Positions 17,690 through 26,897 of a DNA stretch of 48,414 nt are shown one piece after another. The notes under the pieces were generated by a model. It did no database searches. It worked only from the letters and a program-made list of their open reading frames with translations, and was not told where the DNA came from. This DNA comes from JBCDCE01 sp039182515 (GTDB lineage: Bacteria > Pseudomonadota > Alphaproteobacteria > Rhodobacterales > Rhodobacteraceae). Within the stretch, counting starts at the first letter, position 1. Each line of letters opens with the position of its first letter. The stretch lies in NCBI GenBank assembly GCA_039182515.1, contig JBCDCE010000029.1, positions 1 through 48,414 on the forward strand. The letters run 5' to 3'. The position numbers and the translations under genes were made by a program.

Positions 17690-18940
17690 TTAGAGACGAG
17701 TTGTCTCATCGTCTAAAAGACTGGCAAAAAAGGAACTCTTTAGCTCTGCTTTGAAGGGGCTTTCGGGCTCTAAAAGCGGTGCAGCCACCAATTCTCCACC
17801 GCGCCAAACCGCGGGCGTGGCCAAGAGAGCCGCTCTCGGCAAACCGCTTGCGCGCCAATCTGCCACGGCCAAAAGGCCTGTTTCGCCCAAGGCACGTAGC
17901 TCATCGCCCAAGGCCCCCGGCCCCGTGATGCGCCAGCGACCATCCCAAATCTGATCAAACCGCGCAACGTGATCCCACACCGCGTTGAATTCGCGCCCGA
18001 TGCGCACATGGTCTTCGCTCACGTCGATCCGGCAGCCATGGAGCGTCAGGCATTGTCCAGGTGCATCAAGCTGACGCGTGAGTTGGGCCAAAGCAGAGGC
18101 GCGTGGCGCATAGCCTCGACTGGCCACCCACCTAAGAGCTGCCGAGATCAACCGGTCGACCATGCGCTCGCCGCTTAAAAGAAGGCGGCGGCGTTTGAAG
18201 ACGATATCTCCTGCTTCGATCTCAGCGACCATTTCTGCACGGTGAAATGCCGCCATTGAAAGAGCCGTTTTTTCATCGCGCAAGCGTAACGCAGCACCTG
18301 CAAGGGTCGCTTGGTCCAGGCCAATTTCTTTGAGAGCCTCAAAACCTTGGCGCATCTTGACCCTGTCAAAACGCGCATCTGCGTTGGAGGGATCTTCGAC
18401 CCAGGCTTGGCCGATATCTTCCAACAAAAACCGCAGATCCGCGCGGCTCGCGCCCATAAGCGGGCGCACGAATTTTTGCTCTTCTACAGAAAAGGTATCT
18501 CGCATAGCAGCAAGCCCATCGAGACCTGCCGCACGTTTCAGGCGCATCAAAAACGTCTCTGCAACGTCGTCTTCTGTATGGCCAAGAGCAACGAATTCCG
18601 CGCCGCGCTTGCGCCCCCATCTGGCCAGCAAAGTATAGCGCGCACGGCGCGCGGCATCTTGCACATTGCCTTGGCCGGTCCAATCGCTCCAGCGCAAAGT
18701 GTCGTGGCGCAGATCGAGAGTTTCGCACACCCGGCTCACGAATGCGGCTTCATCTGTCGCTTCTGCGCGCAAGCCATGATCGACGGTTGCCACAACAATT
18801 TTGGATTTGCCCCAGGCCTTCAGCAGATGCAGGAGCGCCAAGCTGTCGCTCCCACCTGAGACGGCCACTCCCAAAACCTTTGGAGGCTGCCACCCAAAGC
18901 GCGCATCAATCGCATCAATCAGGCGCGCCTGCGAGATCAT
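17690..18940 (-). CDS. tilS: tRNA(Ile)-lysidine synthetase TilS
   Basis: A 416-residue N-type ATP pyrophosphatase that converts C34 of the CAU-anticodon isoleucine tRNA to lysidine, so that it reads AUA. The PP-loop SGGSDS is at residues 28-33, and the family motifs GLRAEATDEA and LGHTEDDVAETFLMRL are intact. The start at ATG 18940 overlaps the stop of cpoB by four bases (ATGA), so translation is probably coupled; the longer frame would run far into cpoB. The C-terminal substrate-binding region is present but divergent, as is common in alphaproteobacteria. It stands between the tol-pal cluster and ftsH. Confidence 0.93.
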   Translation of the reverse strand: MISQARLIDAIDARFGWQPPKVLGVAVSGGSDSLALLHLLKAWGKSKIVVATVDHGLRAEATDEAAFVSRVCETLDLRHDTLRWSDWTGQGNVQDAARRARYTLLARWGRKRGAEFVALGHTEDDVAETFLMRLKRAAGLDGLAAMRDTFSVEEQKFVRPLMGASRADLRFLLEDIGQAWVEDPSNADARFDRVKMRQGFEALKEIGLDQATLAGAALRLRDEKTALSMAAFHRAEMVAEIEAGDIVFKRRRLLLSGERMVDRLISAALRWVASRGYAPRASALAQLTRQLDAPGQCLTLHGCRIDVSEDHVRIGREFNAVWDHVARFDQIWDGRWRITGPGALGDELRALGETGLLAVADWRASGLPRAALLATPAVWRGGELVAAPLLEPESPFKAELKSSFFASLLDDETTRL

Positions 18941-19746
18941 GGGCAGGCCATATCTCCCGACGCTTCCAACGCAGGGGCAACAAAGGCGCTGCCGGCATAA
19001 CGCGTGGCAACCTGGCCTAAAGTTACGCAAGCCTCAGAGCGTTGGCCAAGATCGCGCAACGAAACACCAAGTTTGTAGAGCGCCTCTGACGCATCAATGC
19101 CGCTTGGAGCAATCGAATAGGCTTCGAGAAATGCGCGGGCTGCGGGCGCGTCATCGCCGAGCTCAGCCAAGGCATCACCGCGCAAGAGATTGGCTTTCTG
19201 CCCCAACGGGCTGCCGGGGTACGTTTGGGAAAAGTCCCCCAAAAGATCTGCCGCAGTTCCAAAATCACCCTCAGTAAAAGCCGTTTGAGCGGCCGAAAAA
19301 TCGGCCTCTTCACCGACGGCCAACACCGTTTGAGGTGCGCTGTCGGGCGCGGTCAGGCTGGGATCTTCGGGCAGCGTGTCGATGTCGCAAGCTGGATCCA
19401 ACTCGCAAACCCGAAAGGCCAAATCGCCCAGTTGCAACTCGGCCTCTGACAGCCCACGACGGAGACGAAAATTCGCCTCCTCGTTGGCCGCAGTAAGCGA
19501 CACAAGCGCGTTTTCAAGTGCTGTGACTCGGTCCAAAAGGGCGCCTTGTGTGCCTTGATCCACCGAGACATTTGCGGCCCCTGTTGTGCTCAACTCAGAC
19601 CGCAATTGAGCGACATTGGCACTGAGCCGCGCAAGATCGGCTTGCACGTCTGCCAGTGTTTCCGCTTTCATTGGCCCAGTCCAAAGCGTGCAAGTGACTA
19701 GGCTGAGCCCAAGAGCTTTGTAAAGGGCGGTGCCGCGCGTGGTCAT
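18937..19746 (-). CDS. cpoB: Cell division coordinator CpoB (YbgF)
   Basis: A 269-residue periplasmic protein. A signal peptide (residues about 1-28, ending in an AxA-like site before ETLADVQ) is followed by a coiled-coil segment (about 30-65) and a C-terminal region with three tetratricopeptide repeats (about 150-265). CpoB links peptidoglycan synthesis to outer-membrane constriction through the Tol-Pal complex. The ATG at 19746 shares one base with the pal stop codon (TGATG); a GTG one codon earlier is possible. It is the last gene of tolQRAB-pal-cpoB and overlaps tilS. The TPR tail is characteristic; the middle part (about 75-140) is less conserved and acidic. Confidence 0.92.
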   Translation of the reverse strand: MTTRGTALYKALGLSLVTCTLWTGPMKAETLADVQADLARLSANVAQLRSELSTTGAANVSVDQGTQGALLDRVTALENALVSLTAANEEANFRLRRGLSEAELQLGDLAFRVCELDPACDIDTLPEDPSLTAPDSAPQTVLAVGEEADFSAAQTAFTEGDFGTAADLLGDFSQTYPGSPLGQKANLLRGDALAELGDDAPAARAFLEAYSIAPSGIDASEALYKLGVSLRDLGQRSEACVTLGQVATRYAGSAFVAPALEASGDMACP

Positions 19747-20270
19747 CACAGGCCTGCAGCGTTAAGCGCGGTCATTGCGCGCCGGTTGGCTGCATAACAG
19801 GCTTCACTCGAACATACCTGCAGAGGGCGTTCCTTGCCAAATGTCAGCGTCTTCATCCGGTCTCCGTCTACACCGCGGCTGACCAAGTAATCACGCACAG
19901 CGTTTGAGCGGCGTGCGCCCAAAGCGAGGTTGTATTCGCGCGTGCCCTGTTCATCCGCATGGCCTTCGATCACCGCCACAAAGCCTGGGTTGTCGATGAG
20001 CCAATTGGCTTGGCCATCTAAGACCGCGCGCGCATCTGCACTCAACGTGCTTTGATCAACTGCGAAGGTCACGGTATCGCCCACCGTTTGCTGAAAATAG
20101 GCTTGCGACGTCGGATCGAGCGCGGAGGCAGTCACCCCGCCTGTCCCGTTTATACCTCCTGCGGCGCCTGTGCCCGCACCGGTGCTTGGGTTGTCGAAGC
20201 GATCTGGTGAGGAACAGGCAGACAGCGCCAATCCCGCCACCAAGGCCATCAACACTTTAGATGTGGTCAT
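19746..20270 (-). CDS. pal: Peptidoglycan-associated lipoprotein Pal
   Basis: A 174-residue outer-membrane lipoprotein. The signal peptide ends in the lipobox LSAC (residues about 16-19). After a Gly/Thr-rich linker comes an OmpA-like peptidoglycan-binding domain (about 65-170), with the conserved segment IEGHADEQGTREYNLALGAR, which holds the Asp and Arg that grip diaminopimelate. Pal anchors the Tol system to the cell wall. It is separated from tolB by 42 bp and shares a base with cpoB. Length and order are standard. Confidence 0.97.
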   Translation of the reverse strand: MTTSKVLMALVAGLALSACSSPDRFDNPSTGAGTGAAGGINGTGGVTASALDPTSQAYFQQTVGDTVTFAVDQSTLSADARAVLDGQANWLIDNPGFVAVIEGHADEQGTREYNLALGARRSNAVRDYLVSRGVDGDRMKTLTFGKERPLQVCSSEACYAANRRAMTALNAAGL

Positions 20271-20312
20271 GTTTGAAATCCTTGCTGCTCGTTTTGGGCT
20301 CAGCCTACCACG

Positions 20313-21635
20313 CTAGCGTTGCAATGGCGACCATGATGGATCTGAACCAGGTGTTGAGATGCGCAATTTGCGCAGATTTCGGCCAGAGAGGTCGACGGTG
20401 TAAAGAGCGGGTGCCCCGTTTGGACCTTGGGTTTCGCGTGTAAACATAATCACGCGGCCATTGGGCGACCAGGTTGGGCTTTCATCCAAAAAGGACGCCG
20501 TCAGCAACCGCTCGCCCGTGCCATCGGGGCGCATCACTCCAATATGGAAGCGCCCGCCCGCCTGTTTGGTAAAAGCAATGTAATCTCCTCGGGGAGACCA
20601 AACGGGCGTGCCATAGCGCCCTTTTCCAAAGCTGATGCGCTCCGCTGCACCGCCCGCGCTTGGCATGATGTAGAGCTGTTGGCTGCCCGAGCGGTCGCTT
20701 TCAAACACAATGCGAGAGCCATCTGGATTGTAGCTGGGGGCTGTCTCGATGGCCGGTGTTGCCGTGAGCCGTTGCCGCGCGCCGGAGGCCACATCCAGCG
20801 CGTACAGATCGGAGTTGCCGCTGCGCTCAAGGGAGAACACAACCGTGCGCCCATCCGGCGAAAAGCGCGGGCTGAAGCTCATGGTGCCTTCGGTCACTTC
20901 CAAGGCGCGCTGGCTCGCGTCGGCAATGCGGAGAACGTGGATCCGAGGAAAGCCACTGGCGTAGCTGGTGTAGAGGACTTGGTCGCCCTGGGGTGAGAAA
21001 CGCGGTGCCAATACGAGATCATTGGCCGAGGTGAGGAATTGCACGCCCGCGCCGTCATAATCCATGATCGCCAGACGCTTGGAGCGATTGTCTTTGGGTC
21101 CGCTCTCAGCCACGAAGACAACGCGGCTGTCGAAATAGCCGGTCTCGCCCGTGATGCGCTCATAGACCGTGTCGGCCACTTTATGCGCAATGCGCCGCCA
21201 GCCCTCTTTGGTGCCTGCGAGCTGGAGGCCGTCCCCAAGCTCTGTGCCCGCAAAGACATCATAGAGCCGGAATTTCACCGTGACCCGCCCGCCTTGGCCG
21301 GTGGCCACAGCGCCCGTGATCAGGGCCTGGGCGTTGATCGTGCGCCAATCGGGAAAGGAGATGGGCGCGTTGAAATTGTCCACCGTGGACAAGAAGGCCG
21401 CGCGGTTTATGCCGCGAAAAAGGCCCGTGCCTTGTAGGTCTTGGATCACAAGATCCGTGATTTGCTGTGCCAACTGATTTGCACCGGGAGTTTCGGCTTG
21501 GAATACAGGCGCTGCAAAGGGCAAGGGTTCAACGACCCCTTTGTCAATCTCAAGGCGTAAAACCTCAGCTTGGGCCTGGGTTAAAGCCAAAATTGGCAGC
21601 CACATAAGGCAGATCACAGCAAACACAATGCGCAT
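20313..21635 (-). CDS. tolB: Tol-Pal system protein TolB
   Basis: A 440-residue periplasmic protein with a signal peptide ending in AQA (residues about 1-23), an N-terminal alpha/beta domain (about 25-165) and a C-terminal six-bladed beta-propeller. The propeller shows repeated blade motifs such as PRFSPDGRTVVF, PSYNPDGSRIVFESDRSG and PTWSPNGRVIMFTRE. TolB binds Pal and TolA during constriction. The ATG at 21635 shares one base with the tolA stop (TGATG). The length matches the family. Confidence 0.97.
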   Translation of the reverse strand: MRIVFAVICLMWLPILALTQAQAEVLRLEIDKGVVEPLPFAAPVFQAETPGANQLAQQITDLVIQDLQGTGLFRGINRAAFLSTVDNFNAPISFPDWRTINAQALITGAVATGQGGRVTVKFRLYDVFAGTELGDGLQLAGTKEGWRRIAHKVADTVYERITGETGYFDSRVVFVAESGPKDNRSKRLAIMDYDGAGVQFLTSANDLVLAPRFSPQGDQVLYTSYASGFPRIHVLRIADASQRALEVTEGTMSFSPRFSPDGRTVVFSLERSGNSDLYALDVASGARQRLTATPAIETAPSYNPDGSRIVFESDRSGSQQLYIMPSAGGAAERISFGKGRYGTPVWSPRGDYIAFTKQAGGRFHIGVMRPDGTGERLLTASFLDESPTWSPNGRVIMFTRETQGPNGAPALYTVDLSGRNLRKLRISTPGSDPSWSPLQR

Positions 21636-22753
21636 CAGTTGGATACTCCTTTGAGGCTAAAGCCCAGTTCGATTGTCTTCCAAAGCTCGTATTTTTCCGC
21701 AGGCAAATCAACACCGCGCCGCCCGCAGCGCAGCACTGCGCGGCGCGCTGCCTCAAAGGCTTGGTTCACGGCGATCGAGGAGCCCCCCTGGGCCTCAATC
21801 ATCCTAAGTGTTGAAGCAATTGGCTTGGCATCTTGGCCCATGGAGAACCGCACCACCACGCGTACTTGCTTGGCCGCATCCGACAAAACGCCCACATTCC
21901 AACAGCGCGAAAAGGCGCTGGTGAGGCCTTCACGCTCTCCGCGGCTCAATAGCCCGCCTGCTAAAGTGGAGGTTTGGGTCACGGGTTGGGTCTCTGTTGT
22001 CCCTAAAGCTTCGGCAAGCGCTGCGGCAATGGCGTCTTCTGTATTTACGGGCTCACTTGGTGTGCTCGTCGCGACGGTTGGTCGATTGGGGCGGAGGTTT
22101 GGCCTTGGAGACTGTTTGGGTGGCTGAGTTTGCGTAGGAGGCGCTTCTGCCACTGTAACGTCCGGCTCTGGTTTCGGCTCAGGCTTAGGTTCGGGCTTTG
22201 GTTCGGGCTCAGTCTCCGGTTCTTCCGCCGTATCCACGGCTGCACCGAGATCTGCGACCTGCGGCGCTTGAGCGGGAAGTTCGGCAGGCGTCGGCTGCTG
22301 CGGTGTTACCGGGGTGGGCGGCGTCAGAGGCGAGATCGGCGCGGCTTCCGCCACCTCGTTTAGGGTCTCTACAGCATCAGGCTCGGTTGTATCGACCACG
22401 ACCTGAGGCGCTTCGAGCGGCGTTAAGCCTTGGGGCAGACTGTCCTGAGGGGGTGGGGTCAATTCAGGTGTGGGGGCCGTGATAATCGGAGCAGAGGGCG
22501 CTTCAGCTTCGATCGGATCCTCATTTTGCAGCTGAGGTGGCTTTTGAAAGGCCTCCGGTGTGGCCAACTCGATGGGAGCCGCTTCCTCGGCACCAAGCTG
22601 CGCGAAGGCCGCCTCGGAAATGACCGCAACAGCGACATCTTCGATAGGCTCAGGCGCAGGCGAAAAGATCGGCCCCATAAAGACCCAGCCCAAAAGGCCG
22701 GCGTGCGCCGTTCCCGACACCCAAAACCCTATGCGCAACAGCCCGTCTGCCAC
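21635..22753 (-). CDS. tolA: Tol-Pal system protein TolA
   Basis: A 372-residue inner-membrane protein spanning the periplasm. It has a single membrane helix near residues 7-28, a long central region (about 30-255) rich in Pro, Glu, Ala and Thr, and a C-terminal TolA/TonB-like domain (about 280-370) with SRCWNVGVLSDAAKQVRVVV. The central region includes a tandem KPEP/EPEP tract (bases about 22160-22225), unlike the Ala/Lys-rich helix of enteric TolA. The start is GTG at 22753 with GAGGGG upstream, overlapping the end of tolR. It transmits proton-motive force from TolQR to TolB/Pal. Confidence 0.93.
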   Translation of the reverse strand: MADGLLRIGFWVSGTAHAGLLGWVFMGPIFSPAPEPIEDVAVAVISEAAFAQLGAEEAAPIELATPEAFQKPPQLQNEDPIEAEAPSAPIITAPTPELTPPPQDSLPQGLTPLEAPQVVVDTTEPDAVETLNEVAEAAPISPLTPPTPVTPQQPTPAELPAQAPQVADLGAAVDTAEEPETEPEPKPEPKPEPKPEPDVTVAEAPPTQTQPPKQSPRPNLRPNRPTVATSTPSEPVNTEDAIAAALAEALGTTETQPVTQTSTLAGGLLSRGEREGLTSAFSRCWNVGVLSDAAKQVRVVVRFSMGQDAKPIASTLRMIEAQGGSSIAVNQAFEAARRAVLRCGRRGVDLPAEKYELWKTIELGFSLKGVSN

Positions 22754-22758
22754 GACGG

Positions 22759-23217
22759 TTACCCCTCGTCCAAGGTTGGCCCGCCGATGTCGGTCACAAG
22801 CCCAATGTTGCTGAAGCCACCCGCTTGCAACGCGCCCATGATCTCAGCCACAGATTTATAAGGAAGCGCTCCGTCAGCGCGCAAAAAGACCTTGTCGGAC
22901 GTGCGCTCCTCGGCAATGGCCTGCAAACGCGCCACGAGGCTTTCCGGAGCAATCTCTTCGGTCTGCAAAATCAAAAGCCCGTCCGCTGTGAGCGACACCA
23001 CAAGCGGCTCTTCGTTGTCTGAACTCAGCGCAGAGGCGGCGGTTTTCGGAAGCTCAACAGGCACGCCAACGGTGAGCAGCGGCGCTGCGACCATAAAGAT
23101 GATCAAAAGCACAAGCATCACATCCACAAAAGGCGTGACGTTGATCTCTGCCATGGGCCGGGTCCGGCGGCGACCGCGCCGCTTGCGGCCCGAACTGTCT
23201 AAAACACCCGCGCCCAT
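22759..23217 (-). CDS. tolR: Tol-Pal system protein TolR
   Basis: A 152-residue ExbD/TolR-family inner-membrane protein. A basic N-terminus (RKRRGRRRTR) precedes PMAEINVTPFVDVMLVLLII, whose Asp (D32) in the single membrane helix is the proton-carrying residue of the family. A periplasmic domain follows. It forms the proton channel with TolQ, and the stop of tolQ directly abuts its ATG. The length is normal. Confidence 0.96.
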   Translation of the reverse strand: MGAGVLDSSGRKRRGRRRTRPMAEINVTPFVDVMLVLLIIFMVAAPLLTVGVPVELPKTAASALSSDNEEPLVVSLTADGLLILQTEEIAPESLVARLQAIAEERTSDKVFLRADGALPYKSVAEIMGALQAGGFSNIGLVTDIGGPTLDEG

Positions 23218-23889
23218 TTAACTGTCCAACTGGCGGCTGAGGATTGTCGAGAATTCGTCCGCGAAGCTCTCATAGCCGCCCACTAGGCGGTCACTATCTG
23301 CCGACAGCTTGTTGTAGAACACCACGGCCGGAATGGCAGCCAAAAGCCCAAGCCCTGTGGCCAAGAGCGCTTCGGCGATACCTGGGGCAACAACAGCCAG
23401 ATTTGTGTTTTGCTGCTCTGCAATCTCAATGAAGGCATTCATGATGCCCCAAACCGTTCCAAAGAGGCCAATAAAAGGGGCAGTGGATCCCACGGTCGCC
23501 AAGATCGGCAAGCCCCGATCTAGGCTCTCGGCTTCCTTTTGAATCGCGACATCCATCGAGCGTTCGATGCGGGCCTGTGCCCCTGCGATGAGCCCACCAT
23601 CAGCCTTATGGGACCTTTGCCATTCTGTCATTCCAGCCGCAAAAACGCGGCTCGATTGCCCTTCGGGCTGCGGGCCCAACTGCTCAAAGAGGCCATCCAA
23701 AGGCTCGCCAGACCAAAAGGCCTGATCAAAGCTTGCCGCTTCCGCGCGCGCGGCGCGATAGGCAATAATTTTTTGGATAATGATGGCCCAGGCCCAAACA
23801 CTTGCAATCACCAAGATGACCATAACAAGTTTGACCGTGAGGGTGGCGCGCGCAAAAAGCGCCCACATCGAGAAGTCTACCGCTTCCAT
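23218..23889 (-). CDS. tolQ: Tol-Pal system protein TolQ
   Basis: A 223-residue MotA/TolQ/ExbB-family inner-membrane protein with three membrane helices: about residues 20-42, and a pair near 125-150 and 165-190 in the conserved segment TVGSTAPFIGLFGTVWGIMNAF. The start MEAVDFSMWALF at 23889 matches the usual N-terminus of the family; the frame is open for 20 more codons upstream, so 23949 is an alternative. It is the first gene of the Tol operon, and the 175-bp gap before it, behind ybgC, could hold a promoter. Confidence 0.94.
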   Translation of the reverse strand: MEAVDFSMWALFARATLTVKLVMVILVIASVWAWAIIIQKIIAYRAARAEAASFDQAFWSGEPLDGLFEQLGPQPEGQSSRVFAAGMTEWQRSHKADGGLIAGAQARIERSMDVAIQKEAESLDRGLPILATVGSTAPFIGLFGTVWGIMNAFIEIAEQQNTNLAVVAPGIAEALLATGLGLLAAIPAVVFYNKLSADSDRLVGGYESFADEFSTILSRQLDS

Positions 23890-24064
23890 AAGCCTGCTAC
23901 CTTTGTTCCTGTCGCGCTCCCCGAGATTAATAAGGAAAGGACGCAACAACCGCTGCTTTCTTTAAAGGCCTCGTTTCTGGGCCTCGTTGCGCGAAAGGTT
24001 AACGTATTTCAGCGCCCATTGCCATGTGGCGGCCAAGCGAAGCGACGTTTTTTCGCCGAGTTTG

Positions 24065-24460
24065 TTACGCGGCTTTCAAACGCGCTTGCAGGTCTTTGGG
24101 CAAACGTTGAGGCCGACCTTGCAAAGTCATTGAAACCACGGTGACATTTGCCGCAAAGAGCTTCTCTGATCCGCGTAAAACAGCCTGCTCAAAGACCAGC
24201 CGAATGCCACTTGCCTGTGCAATTTTCGTGGTCACGGTTAGGTCATCATCAAAGCGCGCAGGGCTTAAGTAATCAGCCTCAACACGTGTGACCGCAAAAA
24301 CGATTCCCTCATCCGCTTTGAGTTTGACCTGATCCACGCCAAGCTCGCGCACAAATTCGCTGCGACCGCGCTCGATATATTTCAGGTAATTGGCATAATA
24401 GACAATGCCCGCGAGATCAGTGTCTTCGTAGTACACATGAACAGGAAGCGAATGGATCAC
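24065..24460 (-). CDS. ybgC: Tol-Pal associated acyl-CoA thioesterase YbgC
   Basis: A 131-residue hotdog-fold thioesterase acting on acyl-CoA in the cytoplasm. The active-site block YYEDTDLAGIVYYANYLKY (residues about 10-28) is intact, with the catalytic Asp in DTD. It is encoded upstream of tolQ, as in most proteobacteria. The start is GTG at 24460 with GAGGG 7 bp upstream. It lies 33 bp behind the conserved unknown gene. Confidence 0.95.
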   Translation of the reverse strand: MIHSLPVHVYYEDTDLAGIVYYANYLKYIERGRSEFVRELGVDQVKLKADEGIVFAVTRVEADYLSPARFDDDLTVTTKIAQASGIRLVFEQAVLRGSEKLFAANVTVVSMTLQGRPQRLPKDLQARLKAA

Positions 24461-24493
24461 GGTACCCTCAAGGATTGGCGCATCGGCGCGGTT

Positions 24494-25135
24494 TCACGAC
24501 AGTTTGGACATCCGCGCGTGCAGGCGCAAGGCATGGCTTGGATCTTGGGCCGCGGGCGGCATCACCGGATCATAAGCCGCGCGCAACAAAGTGCTGATCT
24601 CTGGGCGCAAAATAACCCGCTCGTCCCCGATATGCGCCAAAGGCGACATTTGACGAAAGGCCATGTCAGACCACAAGAGCATCGATTGGCTGACCTGGCT
24701 GAGCGCTAAAGTTTCCGCAGGCACAGCCGATAGGTGTTCGTCCATGCGCAGGAAGACAAAACAGGCTTTGATCGCCCCCGTCTCATCAAAGCGGAAAATC
24801 CGGTATTGATTGGCCTCTTGGGCTTTTAAGCGCGCGATAAGATCCTCTAAATCCGGCACCAAGTGATCAAGATTGGGCACCTCTAAGAACTGATCCCAAT
24901 CCGTGGCGAAAAAGAGCATGAGGTTGGCACCGAGCTCTGGATCCGTTTCCACCATCGCATGGCCCGAGACCTGGCACAGCGCCTCAACAGCGCCTTTGAT
25001 CACGCTCAGTGTTTCTTCTTCAACACCAAAAACCACTGGCGCAATGGGCCGCCCCCACCGGGCAAAGACATATGCGCCGTCCGCGCGGGTAAAGAGCGCC
25101 TCAACGGCATTTGTACTGATTTCAAAAGCTGTCAT
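24494..25135 (-). CDS. Conserved hypothetical protein between ruvB and ybgC
   Basis: A 213-residue soluble protein without signal peptide or membrane helix. I do not recognise its family. It is acidic with several Trp and Phe and contains a stretch ILRPEISTLLRAAYDPVMPP near the C-terminus. The ATG is at 25135. It sits between ruvB (upstream, 49 bp) and ybgC (downstream, 33 bp) on the same strand, so it is likely co-transcribed with one or both. Its composition matches its neighbours, with no sign of transfer. Confidence 0.75.
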   Translation of the reverse strand: MTAFEISTNAVEALFTRADGAYVFARWGRPIAPVVFGVEEETLSVIKGAVEALCQVSGHAMVETDPELGANLMLFFATDWDQFLEVPNLDHLVPDLEDLIARLKAQEANQYRIFRFDETGAIKACFVFLRMDEHLSAVPAETLALSQVSQSMLLWSDMAFRQMSPLAHIGDERVILRPEISTLLRAAYDPVMPPAAQDPSHALRLHARMSKLS

Positions 25136-25184
25136 GGCGGCGCTTTAGCACTGTCTCAGCCTCAAGAAAAAGCCGCTTTGCCCC

Positions 25185-26210
25185 TTAGGTGTCGAAAAGA
25201 TCCGTCTTTTCCGCTTTGGGCGGCGAAAGCCCCAAATGCTGCCAGGCGCGCTGCGCTAGCATGCGCCCGCGGGGAGTGCGCTGAATGAGACCTTGCTGCA
25301 AAAGATAGGGCTCGATCACGTCCTCGAGCCCGTCTCGACTTTCGCTCAAAGCGGCTGCGAGCGTTTCAATGCCAACAGGGCCGCCTTGGTAGGCTTCCGC
25401 GATGAGCTTCAAATAGCGCCGATCCGCGCCATCCAGCCCCAGATCATCAACCCCAAGCCGGACCAAGGCCGCATCTGCGAGAGCTTGGCTGATATGGCCG
25501 TCGCCCTCAACAAGGGCAAAGTCGATCACACGGCGCAACAGTCTGCCCGCAATGCGCGGTGTGCCGCGTGCGCGTTTGGCAATCTCGCGCGCACCGTCCT
25601 CGTCAGCGCTCACACCGAGCTTAGACGCGCCGCGCCGGACAATCTCATAGAGCTCGTCTTGAGTGTAGAATTGCAGCCGTGTTGGAATGCCAAAGCGATC
25701 CCGCAGCGGCGTCGTCAGGAGACCCAGCCGCGTTGTGGCGCCCACAAGCGTGAAGGGTTGTAGCTCAATGCGGACCGTGCGCGCCGCAGGCCCCTCCCCG
25801 ATCACCAAATCAAGCTCATAGTCTTCCAAAGCGGGATAAAGCACCTCTTCCACAACCGGGTTAAGCCTGTGGATTTCGTCAATAAAGAGCACGTCGCGCG
25901 CTTCGAGATTGGTGAGGATCGCAGCCAGATCGCCCGCTTTGGCCAAAACGGGGCCTGAGGTCATCCGGAAGTTTACCCCAAGTTCGCGGGCTAAGATTTG
26001 GGCCAGTGTTGTTTTGCCCAAGCCGGGAGGGCCGTGAAAGAGCGTGTGATCCATCGCCTCGCCACGCTGACGCGCAGATTGCACAAAAACCCGTAGGTTT
26101 GCCCGCGCCTCAGCCTGACCGATGAAATCGTCAAAGGACTTGGGCCGCAGGGCCTTGTCGTTATCTTCCGGCAGCGGCGCGGGGCGCAGGGTGGGATCGG
26201 GTTCTGACAT
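25185..26210 (-). CDS. ruvB: Holliday junction branch migration ATPase RuvB
   Basis: A 341-residue AAA+ motor that drives branch migration with RuvA. Walker A GPPGLGKT is at residues 60-67 and Walker B DEIHRL follows (about 114-119); the sensor-1 block TLVGATTRLGLL and the C-terminal winged helix (about 260-330) are present. The ATG at 26210 is 3 bp after the ruvA stop. It completes the ruvC-ruvA-ruvB operon. Confidence 0.98.
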   Translation of the reverse strand: MSEPDPTLRPAPLPEDNDKALRPKSFDDFIGQAEARANLRVFVQSARQRGEAMDHTLFHGPPGLGKTTLAQILARELGVNFRMTSGPVLAKAGDLAAILTNLEARDVLFIDEIHRLNPVVEEVLYPALEDYELDLVIGEGPAARTVRIELQPFTLVGATTRLGLLTTPLRDRFGIPTRLQFYTQDELYEIVRRGASKLGVSADEDGAREIAKRARGTPRIAGRLLRRVIDFALVEGDGHISQALADAALVRLGVDDLGLDGADRRYLKLIAEAYQGGPVGIETLAAALSESRDGLEDVIEPYLLQQGLIQRTPRGRMLAQRAWQHLGLSPPKAEKTDLFDT

Positions 26211-26213
26211 GGG

Positions 26214-26897
26214 TTAGCCTTTGGGCGCCAAACGCTTGAGCGCTGCACGAATGAGCGCATCGAGACCAAGCTCAGGCTCTTCGGCCAAAGATCCCGCCAC
26301 AGCGGCTGCGGCATCTGTCGGCGCGTAGCCAAGGTTGCGCAAAGCGGAAAGCGCGTCAGCTTGGGCCGCCGCACCTTGGCCAGCCTGAGGCGAAGACTGC
26401 TTAGCAGGAGCCTGTGATGGTTCCGCCTTGGTGACGGGTTCAAGAACATCCTCGTCTGCTGATGGCTTAGCGGCTTGGCTCAGCATCGCCATCACGTCGG
26501 GCGCTTTGTCTTTAAGATCAATCACCACCTTTTGAGCGGTTTTAGGGCCAATGCCTTTGGCAGCTTTCACAGCCCCCCAATCTCCCATTGCAATCGCGCG
26601 GCTCACGCCGTCAGGCCCAAGAGTGCCCAAAATGGCCATGGAGGCCTTTGCGCCTACGCCCTGCACGCCCATCAAAAGGCGGTGCCATTCTTTTTCCGCA
26701 AGGCTCATAAATCCAAAAAGCTGCAGAAGATCTTCGCGCACAAGCAGATCCGTAAAGAGAGACAAAGGCTCACCCACAGGCGGCATCTGCGCGAGGGTAC
26801 GTTCGTTGCAAAACACAAGATAGCCCACGCCGCCCACAGAAAGCATCACGTGATCAGAAGCTACGGCTGTGAGCCTGCCAGAGAGCTGCCCGATCAT
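26214..26897 (-). CDS. ruvA: Holliday junction DNA helicase subunit RuvA
   Basis: A 227-residue DNA-binding subunit that holds the four-way junction. It has an OB-fold N-terminus (MIGQLSGRL), helix-hairpin-helix motifs (LLMGVQGVGAKASMAIL and AVKAAKGIGPKTAQKVV, about residues 70-130) and a C-terminal RuvB-binding domain. The start at 26897 overlaps the ruvC stop by four bases (ATGA). The linker (about 145-185) is Ala/Pro/Gln-rich and somewhat longer than in enteric RuvA. Confidence 0.97.
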   Translation of the reverse strand: MIGQLSGRLTAVASDHVMLSVGGVGYLVFCNERTLAQMPPVGEPLSLFTDLLVREDLLQLFGFMSLAEKEWHRLLMGVQGVGAKASMAILGTLGPDGVSRAIAMGDWGAVKAAKGIGPKTAQKVVIDLKDKAPDVMAMLSQAAKPSADEDVLEPVTKAEPSQAPAKQSSPQAGQGAAAQADALSALRNLGYAPTDAAAAVAGSLAEEPELGLDALIRAALKRLAPKG

